Positions 46,420-55,611 of a stretch of DNA of 64,000 nucleotides are shown here, piece by piece. Both the position numbers and the translations under genes were made by a program. Source of the stretch: Bacteroidales bacterium (GTDB lineage: Bacteria; Bacteroidota; Bacteroidia; Bacteroidales; UBA10428); the NCBI GenBank assembly GCA_016928305.1, contig JAFGKY010000107.1:1-64000 (forward strand), given 5' to 3'. A model generated the notes under the pieces. That model saw only the letters and a list, made by a program, of their open reading frames with translations, was not told the origin of the DNA and searched no databases. Each line of letters opens with the position of its first letter. Position 1 is the first letter of the stretch.

Positions 46420-47907
46420 ATGAATGTTAAGTTTTCTGCTGTATTAAAGATCTTTTTAATAGCAGTTGTCGTTACCGCTTGTGGCAAGAGGGGAAGTCAG
46501 ACTTCAAGTACCACGGGATGGGATTATAATGATCCCGATAATGGGGGGTTTGAAGTTATTACTGGTAGTGAGCAGGAGACCGGCCCTGGTCTCGTCCTGA
46601 TAGAAGGCGGTACTTTTACCATGGGAAGGGTAGAACAGGATGTAATGTATGACTGGAATAATGTTCCACGCAGGGTCACGGTAAGCTCCTTTTACATGGA
46701 CCAGACCGAGGTCAGGAATGTTGATTACAGGGAATATCTGTACTGGATACACAGGGTTTTTATTGATTATCCGCTGGTATACAAAAAAGCCCTGCCTGAT
46801 ACATTGGTATGGAGAAGGCCCATGGCTTATAACGAACCTTATGTTCAGTATTATTTCCGGCATCCTTCGTATAATGACTATCCGATAGTTGGCGTCAGCT
46901 GGTTACAGGCCAGTGACTATTGTGCCTGGAGAACCGACCGTGTAAACGAAGGTGTTCTCATCCGAGAAGGCATCTTAAAACCCGATCCCAATCAGCTTAA
47001 TCAAACGAACTTCAATACAGAAGCCTATCTTGCCGGTCAGTATGAAGGGCTGGTCAACCAAAATCTGCGCAGTCTTGATCCCAACCAGGAATTCCGCAGG
47101 GTAATGATTGAAGATGGTATTTTGCTGCCAAAGTACAGGCTTCCCACCGAAGCAGAATGGGAATATGCTGCACTGGCATTGATTGGCAATACCTATGATG
47201 AATTATTGTATGAAAGAAGAATATATCCCTGGGACGGTCACAATGTAAGGAATGATATAAAAAAACACAGGGGTGAAATGAGATCAAATTTTGTACGCGG
47301 TCGCGGTGATATGATGGGCACAGCAGGCGATCTTAACGACAATGCAAGTATTCCTTCACCGGTTGAATCTTACTGGCCTAATGACTATGGATTATATTGC
47401 ATGGCCGGAAATGTCAATGAATGGGTTGAAGATGTTTACCGGGCGCTTACTTTTGAGGATTTTGACGAATTCAATCCTTTCCGTGGCAACGTTTTTCAAA
47501 CGCTGGTTACCGATGAAGAAGGAAATATTGCCGAAAAAGACAGTCTTGGCCGGCTCAGGTACAGAAATGTTACGGAAGCCGAATCCATCAATCGCTGGAA
47601 CTATAAAAAAGCCTATTATAAGAATTACCGGGACGGTGATTACGAATCAAGTTTAATTGATGAAGCAGAATGGACAGCCAATGCCAAAACACAGTCTGAG
47701 AGCTCACAACGCATGTATTCACAGGAAGTGGGGATGGAAACCTCTCTGATCAGTGATAAAACCAGGGTATATAAAGGTGGCTCATGGCGTGACAGGGCTT
47801 ACTGGCTGAGTCCTGGTACACGGCGTTACCTCGATGAAAACCAGTCAAGAGATGACCTTGGATTCCGGTGTGCAATGGTACGTGTAGGAAGCCCTGCCGG
47901 TAATTAA
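46420..47907 (+). CDS. gldJ: GldJ/GldK-like lipoprotein with a formylglycine-enzyme fold
   Basis: This 495-residue lipoprotein has Cys21 as the lipid-attachment residue (VTAC). The mature part is a SUMF1/FGE-type domain: GGTFTMGRVEQD, YWIHRVF, GVSWLQASDYCAWR, RLPTEAEWEYAA, and the C-terminal VYKGGSWRDRAYW and DLGFRCA blocks. GldJ and GldK/PorK form the periplasmic ring of the type IX system. The neighbourhood with porU, porV and murF matches gldJ loci of Bacteroidota; GldK would be expected beside gldL. No gldL, gldM or gldN follows. A strong intrinsic terminator closes the gene. Confidence 0.88.
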   Translation: MNVKFSAVLKIFLIAVVVTACGKRGSQTSSTTGWDYNDPDNGGFEVITGSEQETGPGLVLIEGGTFTMGRVEQDVMYDWNNVPRRVTVSSFYMDQTEVRNVDYREYLYWIHRVFIDYPLVYKKALPDTLVWRRPMAYNEPYVQYYFRHPSYNDYPIVGVSWLQASDYCAWRTDRVNEGVLIREGILKPDPNQLNQTNFNTEAYLAGQYEGLVNQNLRSLDPNQEFRRVMIEDGILLPKYRLPTEAEWEYAALALIGNTYDELLYERRIYPWDGHNVRNDIKKHRGEMRSNFVRGRGDMMGTAGDLNDNASIPSPVESYWPNDYGLYCMAGNVNEWVEDVYRALTFEDFDEFNPFRGNVFQTLVTDEEGNIAEKDSLGRLRYRNVTEAESINRWNYKKAYYKNYRDGDYESSLIDEAEWTANAKTQSESSQRMYSQEVGMETSLISDKTRVYKGGSWRDRAYWLSPGTRRYLDENQSRDDLGFRCAMVRVGSPAGN

Positions 47908-47928
47908 GGTCGTACATGAAATAATTTC

Positions 47929-47966
47929 AAAAACCTCATTAGCAATAGTGAGGTTTTTTATTTTTA
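47929..47966 (+). terminator. Intrinsic terminator after gldJ, abutting the murF start
   Basis: A 10-bp stem AAAAACCTCA/TGAGGTTTTT (47929-47938, 47949-47958) with a 10-nt loop is followed by TATTTTT. It ends about 5 nt before the murF ATG at 47971, so it occupies murF's ribosome-binding region. Confidence 0.8.
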
Positions 47967-47970
47967 CATC

Positions 47971-49260
47971 ATGAATATTCATGAACTATATAGAATATAC
48001 AGGATTAATCCGTTCATCAGCACCGATTCGAGAAATATAGACAGGAATTGTCTGTTCTTTGCCCTGAAGGGAGATAAGTTCAACGGTAATTTGTTTGTAA
48101 ATGAAGCGCTGGAAAAGGGTGCATCATGGGCTGTTGCAGACGAAAAGGAGTGCCAGCCAGGGGAAAGGATTATACGGGTTAAAGATGTATTAAAAACCTT
48201 GCAACAGCTGGCATCCTATCACCGGCAGAATTGCAAATTCAATATTCTGGCAATCACGGGATCCAATGGCAAAACCACCACAAAAGATCTTTGCAGTTCG
48301 ATACTTGCGATCAAATACAAGGTGTATGCTACACACGGAAATCTTAACAATCACATCGGCGTGCCCCTGACATTGCTTTCCATGTTGCCCGAAACCGAAG
48401 TCGGCATTATTGAAATGGGGGCCAATCATCCGGGTGAAATTACCTTGCTGTGTAACATTGCAAAACCCGATTACGGGCTCATCACAAATATCGGGAAAGC
48501 ACATCTGGAAGGATTTGGGAGTATAGACGGAGTAGCACTGGCAAAAGGTGAACTGTTCCAATACCTGACAAACCGTAACGGTATCGTTTTTGCCAATACC
48601 GCTAATCCGTACATCCGGAAAATGTTACCGGCAAAAAAGAAAAATGTTATCAGGTATAACAGTCCCGATACAGTGTGGGGGGAAGTAAATGACTTGGGCT
48701 TATTCCTTGAAATAAAGGTACATGACAACAGGGACATCATTCCTGTGAAAAGCCATCTTGTCGGTAAGTATAACGCCGAGAACATAATAGCCGCTTACGT
48801 TATCGGGAAGTATTTTGGAATTCCACCACCGGGCATTGCGGAGAAAATAGCTCTATATTCCCCCTCTAACAACCGGTCACAGTTTATTAAAACAACGCAC
48901 AACGAGATCATAATGGATGCTTACAATGCCAATCCAACGAGCATGAAAGCAGCCATTGAAAATTTTATCGCCGTGAAACCTTCCGGGGGCAGGATCATTC
49001 TGGGTGAAATGCTGGAACTCGGAGAATCATCTACATATGAACATCAGGCTATAACAGACTGGCTAAAAAAGCAATCCTTTCAACAGGTAATCTTTGTCGG
49101 TAATGGTTTTAAATTACCAGCTTTATCGGCAGGCTATACATGGTATCCTGATGTGGAATCCTTAAAGGCTGCTTTATTGGCCTCCCCCATTTACGGTTCT
49201 TTTATCCTTGTTAAAGGCTCAAGGGGTAATCAATTGGAAAAAATTATGGATCTGTTATGA
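47971..49260 (+). CDS. murF: UDP-N-acetylmuramoyl-tripeptide--D-alanyl-D-alanine ligase
   Basis: MurF adds D-Ala-D-Ala to the peptidoglycan precursor with ATP. The 429-residue protein has the Mur P-loop GSNGKTTTKD with Lys101, the EMGANHPGEI block, and the NAENIIAAYVIG and YNANPTSMKA motifs. Its start lies a few nucleotides past a strong terminator, so it has no visible promoter or ribosome site of its own. Transcription must come through the terminator or from inside gldJ. The convergent phosphatase gene is 35 nt from its stop. Confidence 0.95.
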   Translation: MNIHELYRIYRINPFISTDSRNIDRNCLFFALKGDKFNGNLFVNEALEKGASWAVADEKECQPGERIIRVKDVLKTLQQLASYHRQNCKFNILAITGSNGKTTTKDLCSSILAIKYKVYATHGNLNNHIGVPLTLLSMLPETEVGIIEMGANHPGEITLLCNIAKPDYGLITNIGKAHLEGFGSIDGVALAKGELFQYLTNRNGIVFANTANPYIRKMLPAKKKNVIRYNSPDTVWGEVNDLGLFLEIKVHDNRDIIPVKSHLVGKYNAENIIAAYVIGKYFGIPPPGIAEKIALYSPSNNRSQFIKTTHNEIIMDAYNANPTSMKAAIENFIAVKPSGGRIILGEMLELGESSTYEHQAITDWLKKQSFQQVIFVGNGFKLPALSAGYTWYPDVESLKAALLASPIYGSFILVKGSRGNQLEKIMDLL

Positions 49261-49272
49261 AATAATAAATTA

Positions 49273-49298
49273 TAGAGACATAGCATGCCACGTCTCTA
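49273..49298. other. Palindrome between convergent murF and phosphatase genes
   Basis: TAGAGAC (49273-49279) pairs with GTCTCTA (49292-49298), with a GCATGC-containing loop. The right arm contains the phosphatase stop codon. It may act as a bidirectional terminator or belong to a dispersed palindrome family. Confidence 0.45.
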
Positions 49299-49898
49299 CA
49301 TGTCCATACCCAACGTTTTCAGAAACCACTGGTTGCATATACATTCAAAAATATTGATAGCTGCATTGGGCAGGTGAAACCTGCGGGGTGTTTCAAACGG
49401 TAATTGTAAAACGTGCCGGATCCAGACATTCAGAACACCTCCATGGCTAATGACCAGCACTCTCTCACCGGGATGACCTGTGGCAATGTCATCAAAGAAA
49501 TCAACAGTGCGGGCGAGCAGCTGATGCTTACTCTCCCCGCCCGGAGCCTTGTTCATTGGATCGCGTGAAAGTTCCCTGGCTGCTTCATCCGGAAATTTTT
49601 CAGCAATCTCCTTCCAGGTCAGTCCCTGAAAACTTCCGAAATGTCTTTCCCGGATACGATTATCATACCTTATGGTAATACGATCGAACCGTGAGGTAAT
49701 GATCTGAGCCGTATGCCTTGCCCTTTCAAGATCACTGGAATAGATAGCGTCAAAACGGATACCGGATAACTTGCCTGCCATAGCCGTTGCCTGTCGGATA
49801 CCTTCTTCCGTAAGCGGACTGTCAAGCTGTCCCTGCAACCGTTGTTCAAGGTTCCAATGCGTTTCCCCATGTCGTACCAGGTATACCAGTGTTTTCAT
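49296..49898 (-). CDS. Histidine phosphatase superfamily protein (phosphoglycerate-mutase-like)
   Basis: A 200-residue member of the RHG branch. I take the start at 49898 so that the protein begins MKTLVYLVRHGETHWN, with His10 as the phosphohistidine. The longer frame from 49955 adds 19 residues with no family counterpart. The partner His is in VLVISHGGV, and the substrate-side ERHFGSFQG motif is present. It resembles GpmB/CobC-type phosphatases. Because a PduO-type adenosyltransferase is encoded elsewhere in the window, a CobC (alpha-ribazole phosphatase) role is possible but unproven. Confidence 0.88.
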   Translation of the reverse strand: MKTLVYLVRHGETHWNLEQRLQGQLDSPLTEEGIRQATAMAGKLSGIRFDAIYSSDLERARHTAQIITSRFDRITIRYDNRIRERHFGSFQGLTWKEIAEKFPDEAARELSRDPMNKAPGGESKHQLLARTVDFFDDIATGHPGERVLVISHGGVLNVWIRHVLQLPFETPRRFHLPNAAINIFECICNQWFLKTLGMDM

Positions 49899-49984
49899 AA
49901 TGCCGACAAAGATAAGCCGATTTTGAAATCCGGCAAAGAAACAACAAGTTGACATTTGTTATGATTTTGGAAACCGGCTTTTTC

Positions 49985-49992
49985 TAACTTTG
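49985..49992 (+). promoter_or_regulatory. Candidate -7 element for the fermentation cluster
   Basis: TAACTTTG, an exact match, lies 23 nt before the first gene of the cluster. A TTTG occurs 15 nt upstream (49966-49969), shorter than the usual spacing. Confidence 0.45.
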
Positions 49993-50015
49993 AATTACAA
50001 TAAACCGTTTCAATT

Positions 50016-52073
50016 ATGATTAACAATCAGTTAATGAATCCTGATCGTATTGTTGTCGTCGGCGGAAGCAATAATCTTCATAAACCGGGTGGCAAGATCG
50101 TTGAAAACATTATCAAAGGCGGATACAGCGGTCATCTGTATGTTATAAATCCAAAAGAAGATGAAGTGCAGGGTATCCGATCGTATCACAACATAACGGA
50201 ATGTCCGGAAGCCGATCTGGCCATTCTGGCGATAGCTTCGAAATACTGCGTACAGGTCATCGAAGAGCTGGCTGCAAATAAAGGAGTAAGGGCCTTTATC
50301 GTTATCTCATCCGGTTTTAGTGAAGAAAGTGATGAAGGAGCACGTGTGGAAAAAGAGATGATCGCAGTTGTCAATCGCTATAATGCATGTTTGATAGGGC
50401 CAAACTGTATTGGTATGATAACCTCACGTTACAGCGGAGTATTTACTTCACCGGTACCGCGGCTTTCCGTTTTTGGATGTGATTTTGTCTCGGGTTCGGG
50501 TGCAACGGCAGTATTTATTATTGAATCAGCCTTGCCGAAAGGGTTAACATTCTCACGCGTTTTTTCCGTAGGGAACAGTGCCCAGATTGGCGTTGAAGAT
50601 GTCCTTGAATACTGGGACGAAACCTATGAAGCAGGAAGGAGCTCCGGAATAAAGCTTATTTATGTTGAAAAAATTGCCAATCCCGATAAATTGCTCAAAC
50701 ATGCCGCCTCACTGATCCGGAAAGGCTGTAAAATCGCAGCCATTAAGGCAGGATCAACCGAAGCCGGAAGCAGGGCTGCATCCTCGCATACCGGGGCAAT
50801 AGCATCGTCCGACCTGGCTGTTGAGGCTTTATTCAGAAAAGCGGGTATCGTAAGGTGTTTTGGAAGAGAAGAGATGACAACGGTTGCATCTGTCTTCATG
50901 TATAAGGAATTAACCGGAAAAAATATTGCCATTATAACGCATGCAGGAGGACCGGCTGTTATGCTTACCGATGCACTTACTGCAGGAGGATTGAATATTC
51001 CTGCGATTGAAGGCAAGCACCGCAAGGAACTCCTTGCCATGATGAATCCCGGTGCTGCTGCCGGGAATCCCATTGACCTCATGGCCACCAATACAACGGA
51101 ACAGTTGTTTAATGTTATTGAGTATGTCGACAAAAAGCTGGATTTCATTGACGGCATCATTGTCATTTTCGGCAGTACGGGATTAATTGATGTAACTGAA
51201 ACATACGATATGCTGCATCGGAAGATACAGGACTGCAATAAACCCATTCTTCCTATTCTGCCTTCAATAAGCAGTACACACAAGGAAATTGAATACTTTC
51301 TTTCCAAGGGCCACATTAACTTTCCCGATGAAGTATTGCTTGGCCGTGCGCTTACTAAGGTATACAATACTCCTTTCCCAGCCGATGACAAAATTTATTT
51401 TGAAGGTGTGGATATCCCTCGCATCCGGAAAATAATCGATGATACACCCTCCGGTTTTATTGAACCTTCAGTTATCCATGAATTGCTTGGATACGCCAGC
51501 ATATCGGTTGTCCCGGAAGGTGTTGCCCGGAAGAAAAAAGAACTGATTCAGCTTGCACAAAAAATCGGCTTTCCATTAGCGATTAAGGTTATTGGTCCTG
51601 TCCATAAGTCCGATGTGGGCGGAGTAACTCTCAATATTAAGTCGGAGACCCACCTGGTGGCCGAATTTCATCGTATGATGAAAATCAAAGGGGTTAAATC
51701 GGTATTGCTGCAACAAATGATAACCGGGATGGAGCTTTTTATCGGAGCAACATACGAACCTCATTTTGGACATGTTATCCTGTGCGGACTTGGTGGCATA
51801 TTCGTTGAGGTTTTGCACGATGTGTCTTCCGGACTGGCTCCCCTGACATTCAACGAGGCATACTCAATGATACGGAACCTTAAAAGCTATAAGATCATCC
51901 AGGGAACGCGCGGTCAGGAGGGAATCAATGAAGAAAGACTGGCCGAAATTCTGGTTCGTTTATCCTCACTGTTACGTTTTGCAACCGAAATTAAGGAAAT
52001 GGATCTTAATCCGTTGATCGGTAATTCGAAATCTTTGACTGTTGTGGATGCACGTATCCGTATTGAAAAATAA
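50016..52073 (+). CDS. ADP-forming acyl-CoA synthetase (alpha-beta fusion)
   Basis: This 685-residue NDP-forming acyl-CoA synthetase converts acyl-CoA, ADP and phosphate into free acid and ATP, so it makes ATP by substrate-level phosphorylation. It has a CoA-binding domain (about 8-130), a succinyl-CoA-synthetase-like ligase region with the phosphohistidine His258 (ASSHTGAIASSD), and a C-terminal ATP-grasp domain from about 465 (LAIKVIGPVHKSDVGG). Alpha and beta parts are fused in one chain. It heads a run with PaaK, an aminotransferase and a ferredoxin oxidoreductase, which suggests it drains acyl-CoA made from amino acids. Confidence 0.93.
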   Translation: MINNQLMNPDRIVVVGGSNNLHKPGGKIVENIIKGGYSGHLYVINPKEDEVQGIRSYHNITECPEADLAILAIASKYCVQVIEELAANKGVRAFIVISSGFSEESDEGARVEKEMIAVVNRYNACLIGPNCIGMITSRYSGVFTSPVPRLSVFGCDFVSGSGATAVFIIESALPKGLTFSRVFSVGNSAQIGVEDVLEYWDETYEAGRSSGIKLIYVEKIANPDKLLKHAASLIRKGCKIAAIKAGSTEAGSRAASSHTGAIASSDLAVEALFRKAGIVRCFGREEMTTVASVFMYKELTGKNIAIITHAGGPAVMLTDALTAGGLNIPAIEGKHRKELLAMMNPGAAAGNPIDLMATNTTEQLFNVIEYVDKKLDFIDGIIVIFGSTGLIDVTETYDMLHRKIQDCNKPILPILPSISSTHKEIEYFLSKGHINFPDEVLLGRALTKVYNTPFPADDKIYFEGVDIPRIRKIIDDTPSGFIEPSVIHELLGYASISVVPEGVARKKKELIQLAQKIGFPLAIKVIGPVHKSDVGGVTLNIKSETHLVAEFHRMMKIKGVKSVLLQQMITGMELFIGATYEPHFGHVILCGLGGIFVEVLHDVSSGLAPLTFNEAYSMIRNLKSYKIIQGTRGQEGINEERLAEILVRLSSLLRFATEIKEMDLNPLIGNSKSLTVVDARIRIEK

Positions 52074-52142
52074 TTATGGGTATTTTTAGCTATTGGGGAT
52101 ATAAATTGTATATTTAGTTTCAAAATTTTAACAGTAAATCTG

Positions 52143-52568
52143 ATGATTGTCCATCAACTATCTGTATTTCTTGAAAATAAATCAGGGAGGCTAACCGAGG
52201 TACTGGAAACCCTTGGGCAGGGGAACATAAAAATCACGGCCCTGAGTGTGGCTGATACATCTGAATTTGGAATTCTCCGCCTCATTGTTTCTGATCCCGG
52301 AAAGGCAAAAAAGCTGCTGAAAGAGAAATCCTTCACGGTAAATCTGACAGATGTACTGTCCATTATCACGCCCAACGAGGCCAAGTATTATGCCAAAGCC
52401 CTGAAGATTTTATCGGACCTTGAGATCAGCATTGAATACACCTATGCTTTTTCGGTGGGTGAAAGATCTGTCATTATATTGCGCACCAACAACCCTGAAC
52501 TTGCTATTAAAGCCCTCCAGGATCATGAGATTGAGCTTCTCAGGGCCAGTGATCTTTATAAAATTTAG
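52143..52568 (+). CDS. Tandem ACT-domain protein
   Basis: This 141-residue protein consists of two ACT domains (about 1-65 and 70-141); the first begins LSVFLENKSGRLTEVLETL, the usual ligand-binding start. ACT domains bind amino acids. It has no enzyme domain, so a regulatory role is likely, and it lies between the acyl-CoA synthetase and PaaK genes, with PaaK 33 nt downstream. The same pairing of ACT and PaaK is common in anaerobes. I infer an aromatic or branched amino acid as ligand. Confidence 0.88.
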   Translation: MIVHQLSVFLENKSGRLTEVLETLGQGNIKITALSVADTSEFGILRLIVSDPGKAKKLLKEKSFTVNLTDVLSIITPNEAKYYAKALKILSDLEISIEYTYAFSVGERSVIILRTNNPELAIKALQDHEIELLRASDLYKI

Positions 52569-52601
52569 CACCATAATTTTCATTCTTCCAATTATATAAC
52601 C

Positions 52602-53903
52602 ATGGAAATCTGGAACAGGCATTTTGAATGCATGGCTCGTGAAGAATTGCGCAAGCTTCAAGGGGAAAGACTCAGGGAAACGGTTGAAAGAGTTTACTTT
52701 TATGTGCCATACTACCGTCAAAAGATGCAGGAAAGAGGGCTTGGGCCGGAAAATATTCAATCGCTTGATGATCTTTCTCGTTTACCTTTCACCACTAAAA
52801 ACGACCTTCGTAACAATTATCCTTTTGGCCTGTTTGCCAGTCCTATGAGTGAGATTGTACGACTTCATGCCTCTTCGGGGACAACCGGGAAACCAACTGT
52901 AGTAGGTTATTCAAGACGTGATATTGCCACCTGGTCGGAAGTAATGGCGCGTACTCTTACCAGCGCTGGTGCAACACGGGACGATTTCATTCACATTGCA
53001 TACGGCTACGGCTTGTTCACAGGAGGATTAGGGCTTCACTACGGCGGTGAAAAAATCGGCGCTTCGGTGATCCCGGTCTCCGGAGGAAATACCAAGAGGC
53101 AATTGCAGCTGATGCATGACTTTGGAAGCACTGTTCTGGCCTGTACACCCAGTTATGCCCTGTACCTGGCAGAAGCCATTGAGGAAAGCGGGCTGAAACG
53201 GGAAGACCTTCACCTGAAAATTGGAGTTTTCGGCGCTGAACCCTGGACAGAGAGTATGCGAAAAGAGATCGAGGAGAAATTGCGGATCAAAGCCATTGAT
53301 ATATATGGTCTTAGTGAAATAATTGGTCCGGGAGTTGCCAGTGAATGTCTTTTGCAAAACGGATTACACATCAACGAGGATCACTTCTATCCCGAGATCA
53401 TCGACCCGGAGACGCTGGAAGTATTGCCCCCCGGTGAAACCGGTGAGCTTGTTTTCACCACCATCACAAAAGAAGGGCTGCCCCTGATACGATACCGCAC
53501 ACGTGATTTAACACGGCTTAACTATGATACCTGTAGCTGCGGCCGTACGCTGGTGAGAATGGATAAATGTCTCGGACGAAGTGATGATATGCTTATTATC
53601 AGGGGAGTTAACCTGTTCGCCTCCCAGGTAGAAAGTGTTTTACTGGAAATGAGTGAAATAAAACCTCATTACCAGCTTATCGTTGAGCGGATTAACAATC
53701 TTGATGAGATTGAACTCAGGGTAGAAGTAGATGAACAATTTTTTCAGGACAAAATAGGGCAACTGATGTCACTCCGGCAGAAAATCCAGCAAAACCTTGA
53801 AAGTGCTCTTGGCATATCCATTAAAATCACCCTGGTGGAACCCAAAACACTTGAAAGAAGTGAAGGTAAGTCAAAGCGGGTAATCGACAGGCGTAGTTAC
53901 TAA
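52602..53903 (+). CDS. paaK: Phenylacetate-CoA ligase (PaaK type)
   Basis: An AMP-forming acid-CoA ligase of 433 residues. The ATP motif [10 protein letters not shown] lies at about 90-99. Family blocks [15 protein letters not shown] and RTRDLTRL, and the C-terminal KSKRVIDRR segment, are present. PaaK activates phenylacetate; family members also act on indoleacetate and other aryl acids. In anaerobes with oxidoreductase and aminotransferase neighbours, it may act in aromatic amino acid breakdown or in the reverse direction. Start and length fit the family. Confidence 0.93.
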   Translation: MEIWNRHFECMAREELRKLQGERLRETVERVYFYVPYYRQKMQERGLGPENIQSLDDLSRLPFTTKNDLRNNYPFGLFASPMSEIVRLHASSGTTGKPTVVGYSRRDIATWSEVMARTLTSAGATRDDFIHIAYGYGLFTGGLGLHYGGEKIGASVIPVSGGNTKRQLQLMHDFGSTVLACTPSYALYLAEAIEESGLKREDLHLKIGVFGAEPWTESMRKEIEEKLRIKAIDIYGLSEIIGPGVASECLLQNGLHINEDHFYPEIIDPETLEVLPPGETGELVFTTITKEGLPLIRYRTRDLTRLNYDTCSCGRTLVRMDKCLGRSDDMLIIRGVNLFASQVESVLLEMSEIKPHYQLIVERINNLDEIELRVEVDEQFFQDKIGQLMSLRQKIQQNLESALGISIKITLVEPKTLERSEGKSKRVIDRRSY

Positions 53904-53921
53904 AGCATTAATGAAGCGTAT

Positions 53922-55235
53922 ATGGAAAAATTACCATTTTCAAAAGAATCTTTATATCAGCAAGCTGTTGAACTGGGAATACAGAATATAGGGAAAGCTT
54001 CCATCCGTGAAATCGTTGTTCTTGTTAACCGCATTGAAAAAATGTCAGGACTCCCCTATATCCGAATGGAGATGGGAGTTCCCGGACTCAAGCCACCGGA
54101 TATTGCATTGGAAACGGAAATCAATGCCCTTAAACAGGGTGTTGCATCTATCTATCCGGCTATTGAAGGCGTTCCCGAACTGAAGAAGGAAACATCACGC
54201 TTTATAAAGCTTTTTCTTGATATTGACATCGATCCTGCAGGATGTATTCCCACGTGTGGTTCCATGCAGGGTGCCTTTGCCTGTTTTCTGACGGCAAACC
54301 GTACTAACAGGAACAAAGAAGGAACTCTTTTTATTGATCCCGGATTCCCGGTTCACAAACAACAGGTGCGCGTGCTGGGGCACAATTACTATTCTTTTGA
54401 TATTTATGATTTCCGGGGCAAAAGATTAAAAGAAAAACTGAAAAGCTACCTGAAAACCGGTAAGATCTCAAGCATCCTCTATTCAAATCCCAACAATCCT
54501 TCCTGGATATGTTTTACCAAAGAAGAACTTGAGATCATTGGTACGCTTGCCACGCAATATGATGTAATTGTACTGGAAGACCTTGCTTACTTTGGCATGG
54601 ATTTCCGGAATGATATTTCAACTCCGGGCAAACCTCCTTTTCAACCTACAGTGGCAAAGTATACCGATAACTATATTATACTAATCTCATCCTCTAAAGT
54701 TTTTAGCTATGCAGGACAGCGAACAGCGATCATGGCTATTTCCGACGCCTTGTTTTCACGGCGTTATCCCGACCTTAAGAGGTTTTTCACATCCGATGTG
54801 CTGGGCCATAGTATTATTTATGGCACCTTGTATGCCCTGTCGGCAGGAACAGCTCATTCCTCACAGCTTGCAGTAGCAGCCATGCTGAAAGCTGCCAGCG
54901 ATGGGGATTATAATTTTATCATTCCCATCCGGGAGTATGGTGAAAGAGCCCGCAAGATGAAAAAGAGCTTTACCGATAATGGTTTTCGTATTGTGTATGA
55001 CACAGACATTGACGTTCCGGTAGCCGACGGATTTTATTTCACGATCTCATACGAGGGATTTTCAGGTAATGCCTTGCTGGAGGAACTTATGATGTATGGC
55101 ATCAGCGCCATAACACTGGATATAACCGGCAGCACACGTTCTGAAGGACTCAGGGCATGCGTTTCACAGGTCAGAAATGACCAATTGCCGGTGCTTGAAG
55201 AACGTCTCAGGCTGTTCAGAAAACATCATTTATAA
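53922..55235 (+). CDS. PLP-dependent aminotransferase, class I/II
   Basis: A 437-residue fold-type I aminotransferase. The PLP Schiff-base Lys259 lies in SSSKVFSYAGQR. The SNPNNP motif (188-193) and VLEDLAYFG block are standard. It likely converts an aromatic or branched amino acid to its 2-oxoacid, using 2-oxoglutarate. It starts 18 nt after paaK and precedes the ferredoxin oxidoreductase genes by about 130 nt. Substrate specificity is an inference from the cluster. Confidence 0.92.
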   Translation: MEKLPFSKESLYQQAVELGIQNIGKASIREIVVLVNRIEKMSGLPYIRMEMGVPGLKPPDIALETEINALKQGVASIYPAIEGVPELKKETSRFIKLFLDIDIDPAGCIPTCGSMQGAFACFLTANRTNRNKEGTLFIDPGFPVHKQQVRVLGHNYYSFDIYDFRGKRLKEKLKSYLKTGKISSILYSNPNNPSWICFTKEELEIIGTLATQYDVIVLEDLAYFGMDFRNDISTPGKPPFQPTVAKYTDNYIILISSSKVFSYAGQRTAIMAISDALFSRRYPDLKRFFTSDVLGHSIIYGTLYALSAGTAHSSQLAVAAMLKAASDGDYNFIIPIREYGERARKMKKSFTDNGFRIVYDTDIDVPVADGFYFTISYEGFSGNALLEELMMYGISAITLDITGSTRSEGLRACVSQVRNDQLPVLEERLRLFRKHHL

Positions 55236-55364
55236 TAAATGTCATGGTTTTTTACATGAAAATATATAATATTAACCAATTCGTTTAAATAAACATGTGT
55301 GCCGGAAGGTATTTCAATCTTAATGCATTGATACCAACCAGACACTTCTGAAAAGCATTGCATA

Positions 55365-55595
55365 ATGGCCAAAATTAAAGGAGCGATTGTAATCGACATT
55401 GAACATTGTAAAGGATGTGAATTGTGCATAACCGCATGCCCTACTGACGTGATCCGAATGGAGATAAAAGTAAACAGCAAAGGATATCATTATGCCTATA
55501 TGGAAAATCCTGATGCCTGCACCGGGTGTGCAAATTGTGCCGTCGTATGCCCTGACGGGGTAATTACTGTATACCGGAAAAAAATAGAAGAATAA
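55365..55595 (+). CDS. 2-oxoacid oxidoreductase delta subunit, 2[4Fe-4S] ferredoxin-like
   Basis: A 76-residue ferredoxin-like protein with two complete 4Fe-4S motifs, cysteines 15, 18, 21, 25 and 52, 55, 58, 62 (CKGCELCITACP and CTGCANCAVVCP). It is the first of four genes for a 2-oxoacid:ferredoxin oxidoreductase; the alpha subunit starts 17 nt downstream. It passes electrons from the thiamine diphosphate centre to ferredoxin. Confidence 0.93.
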   Translation: MAKIKGAIVIDIEHCKGCELCITACPTDVIRMEIKVNSKGYHYAYMENPDACTGCANCAVVCPDGVITVYRKKIEE

Positions 55596-55611
55596 CATCA
55601 AATAATCGGTC

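Noticed and set aside
49899-49955. 19-residue extension of the histidine phosphatase
   Set aside because: The family begins just before the RHG motif, and the extension has no counterpart.
50660-51391. 243-codon minus-strand frame
   Set aside because: It is antisense to the acyl-CoA synthetase and rich in Ser/Ala from codon complementarity.
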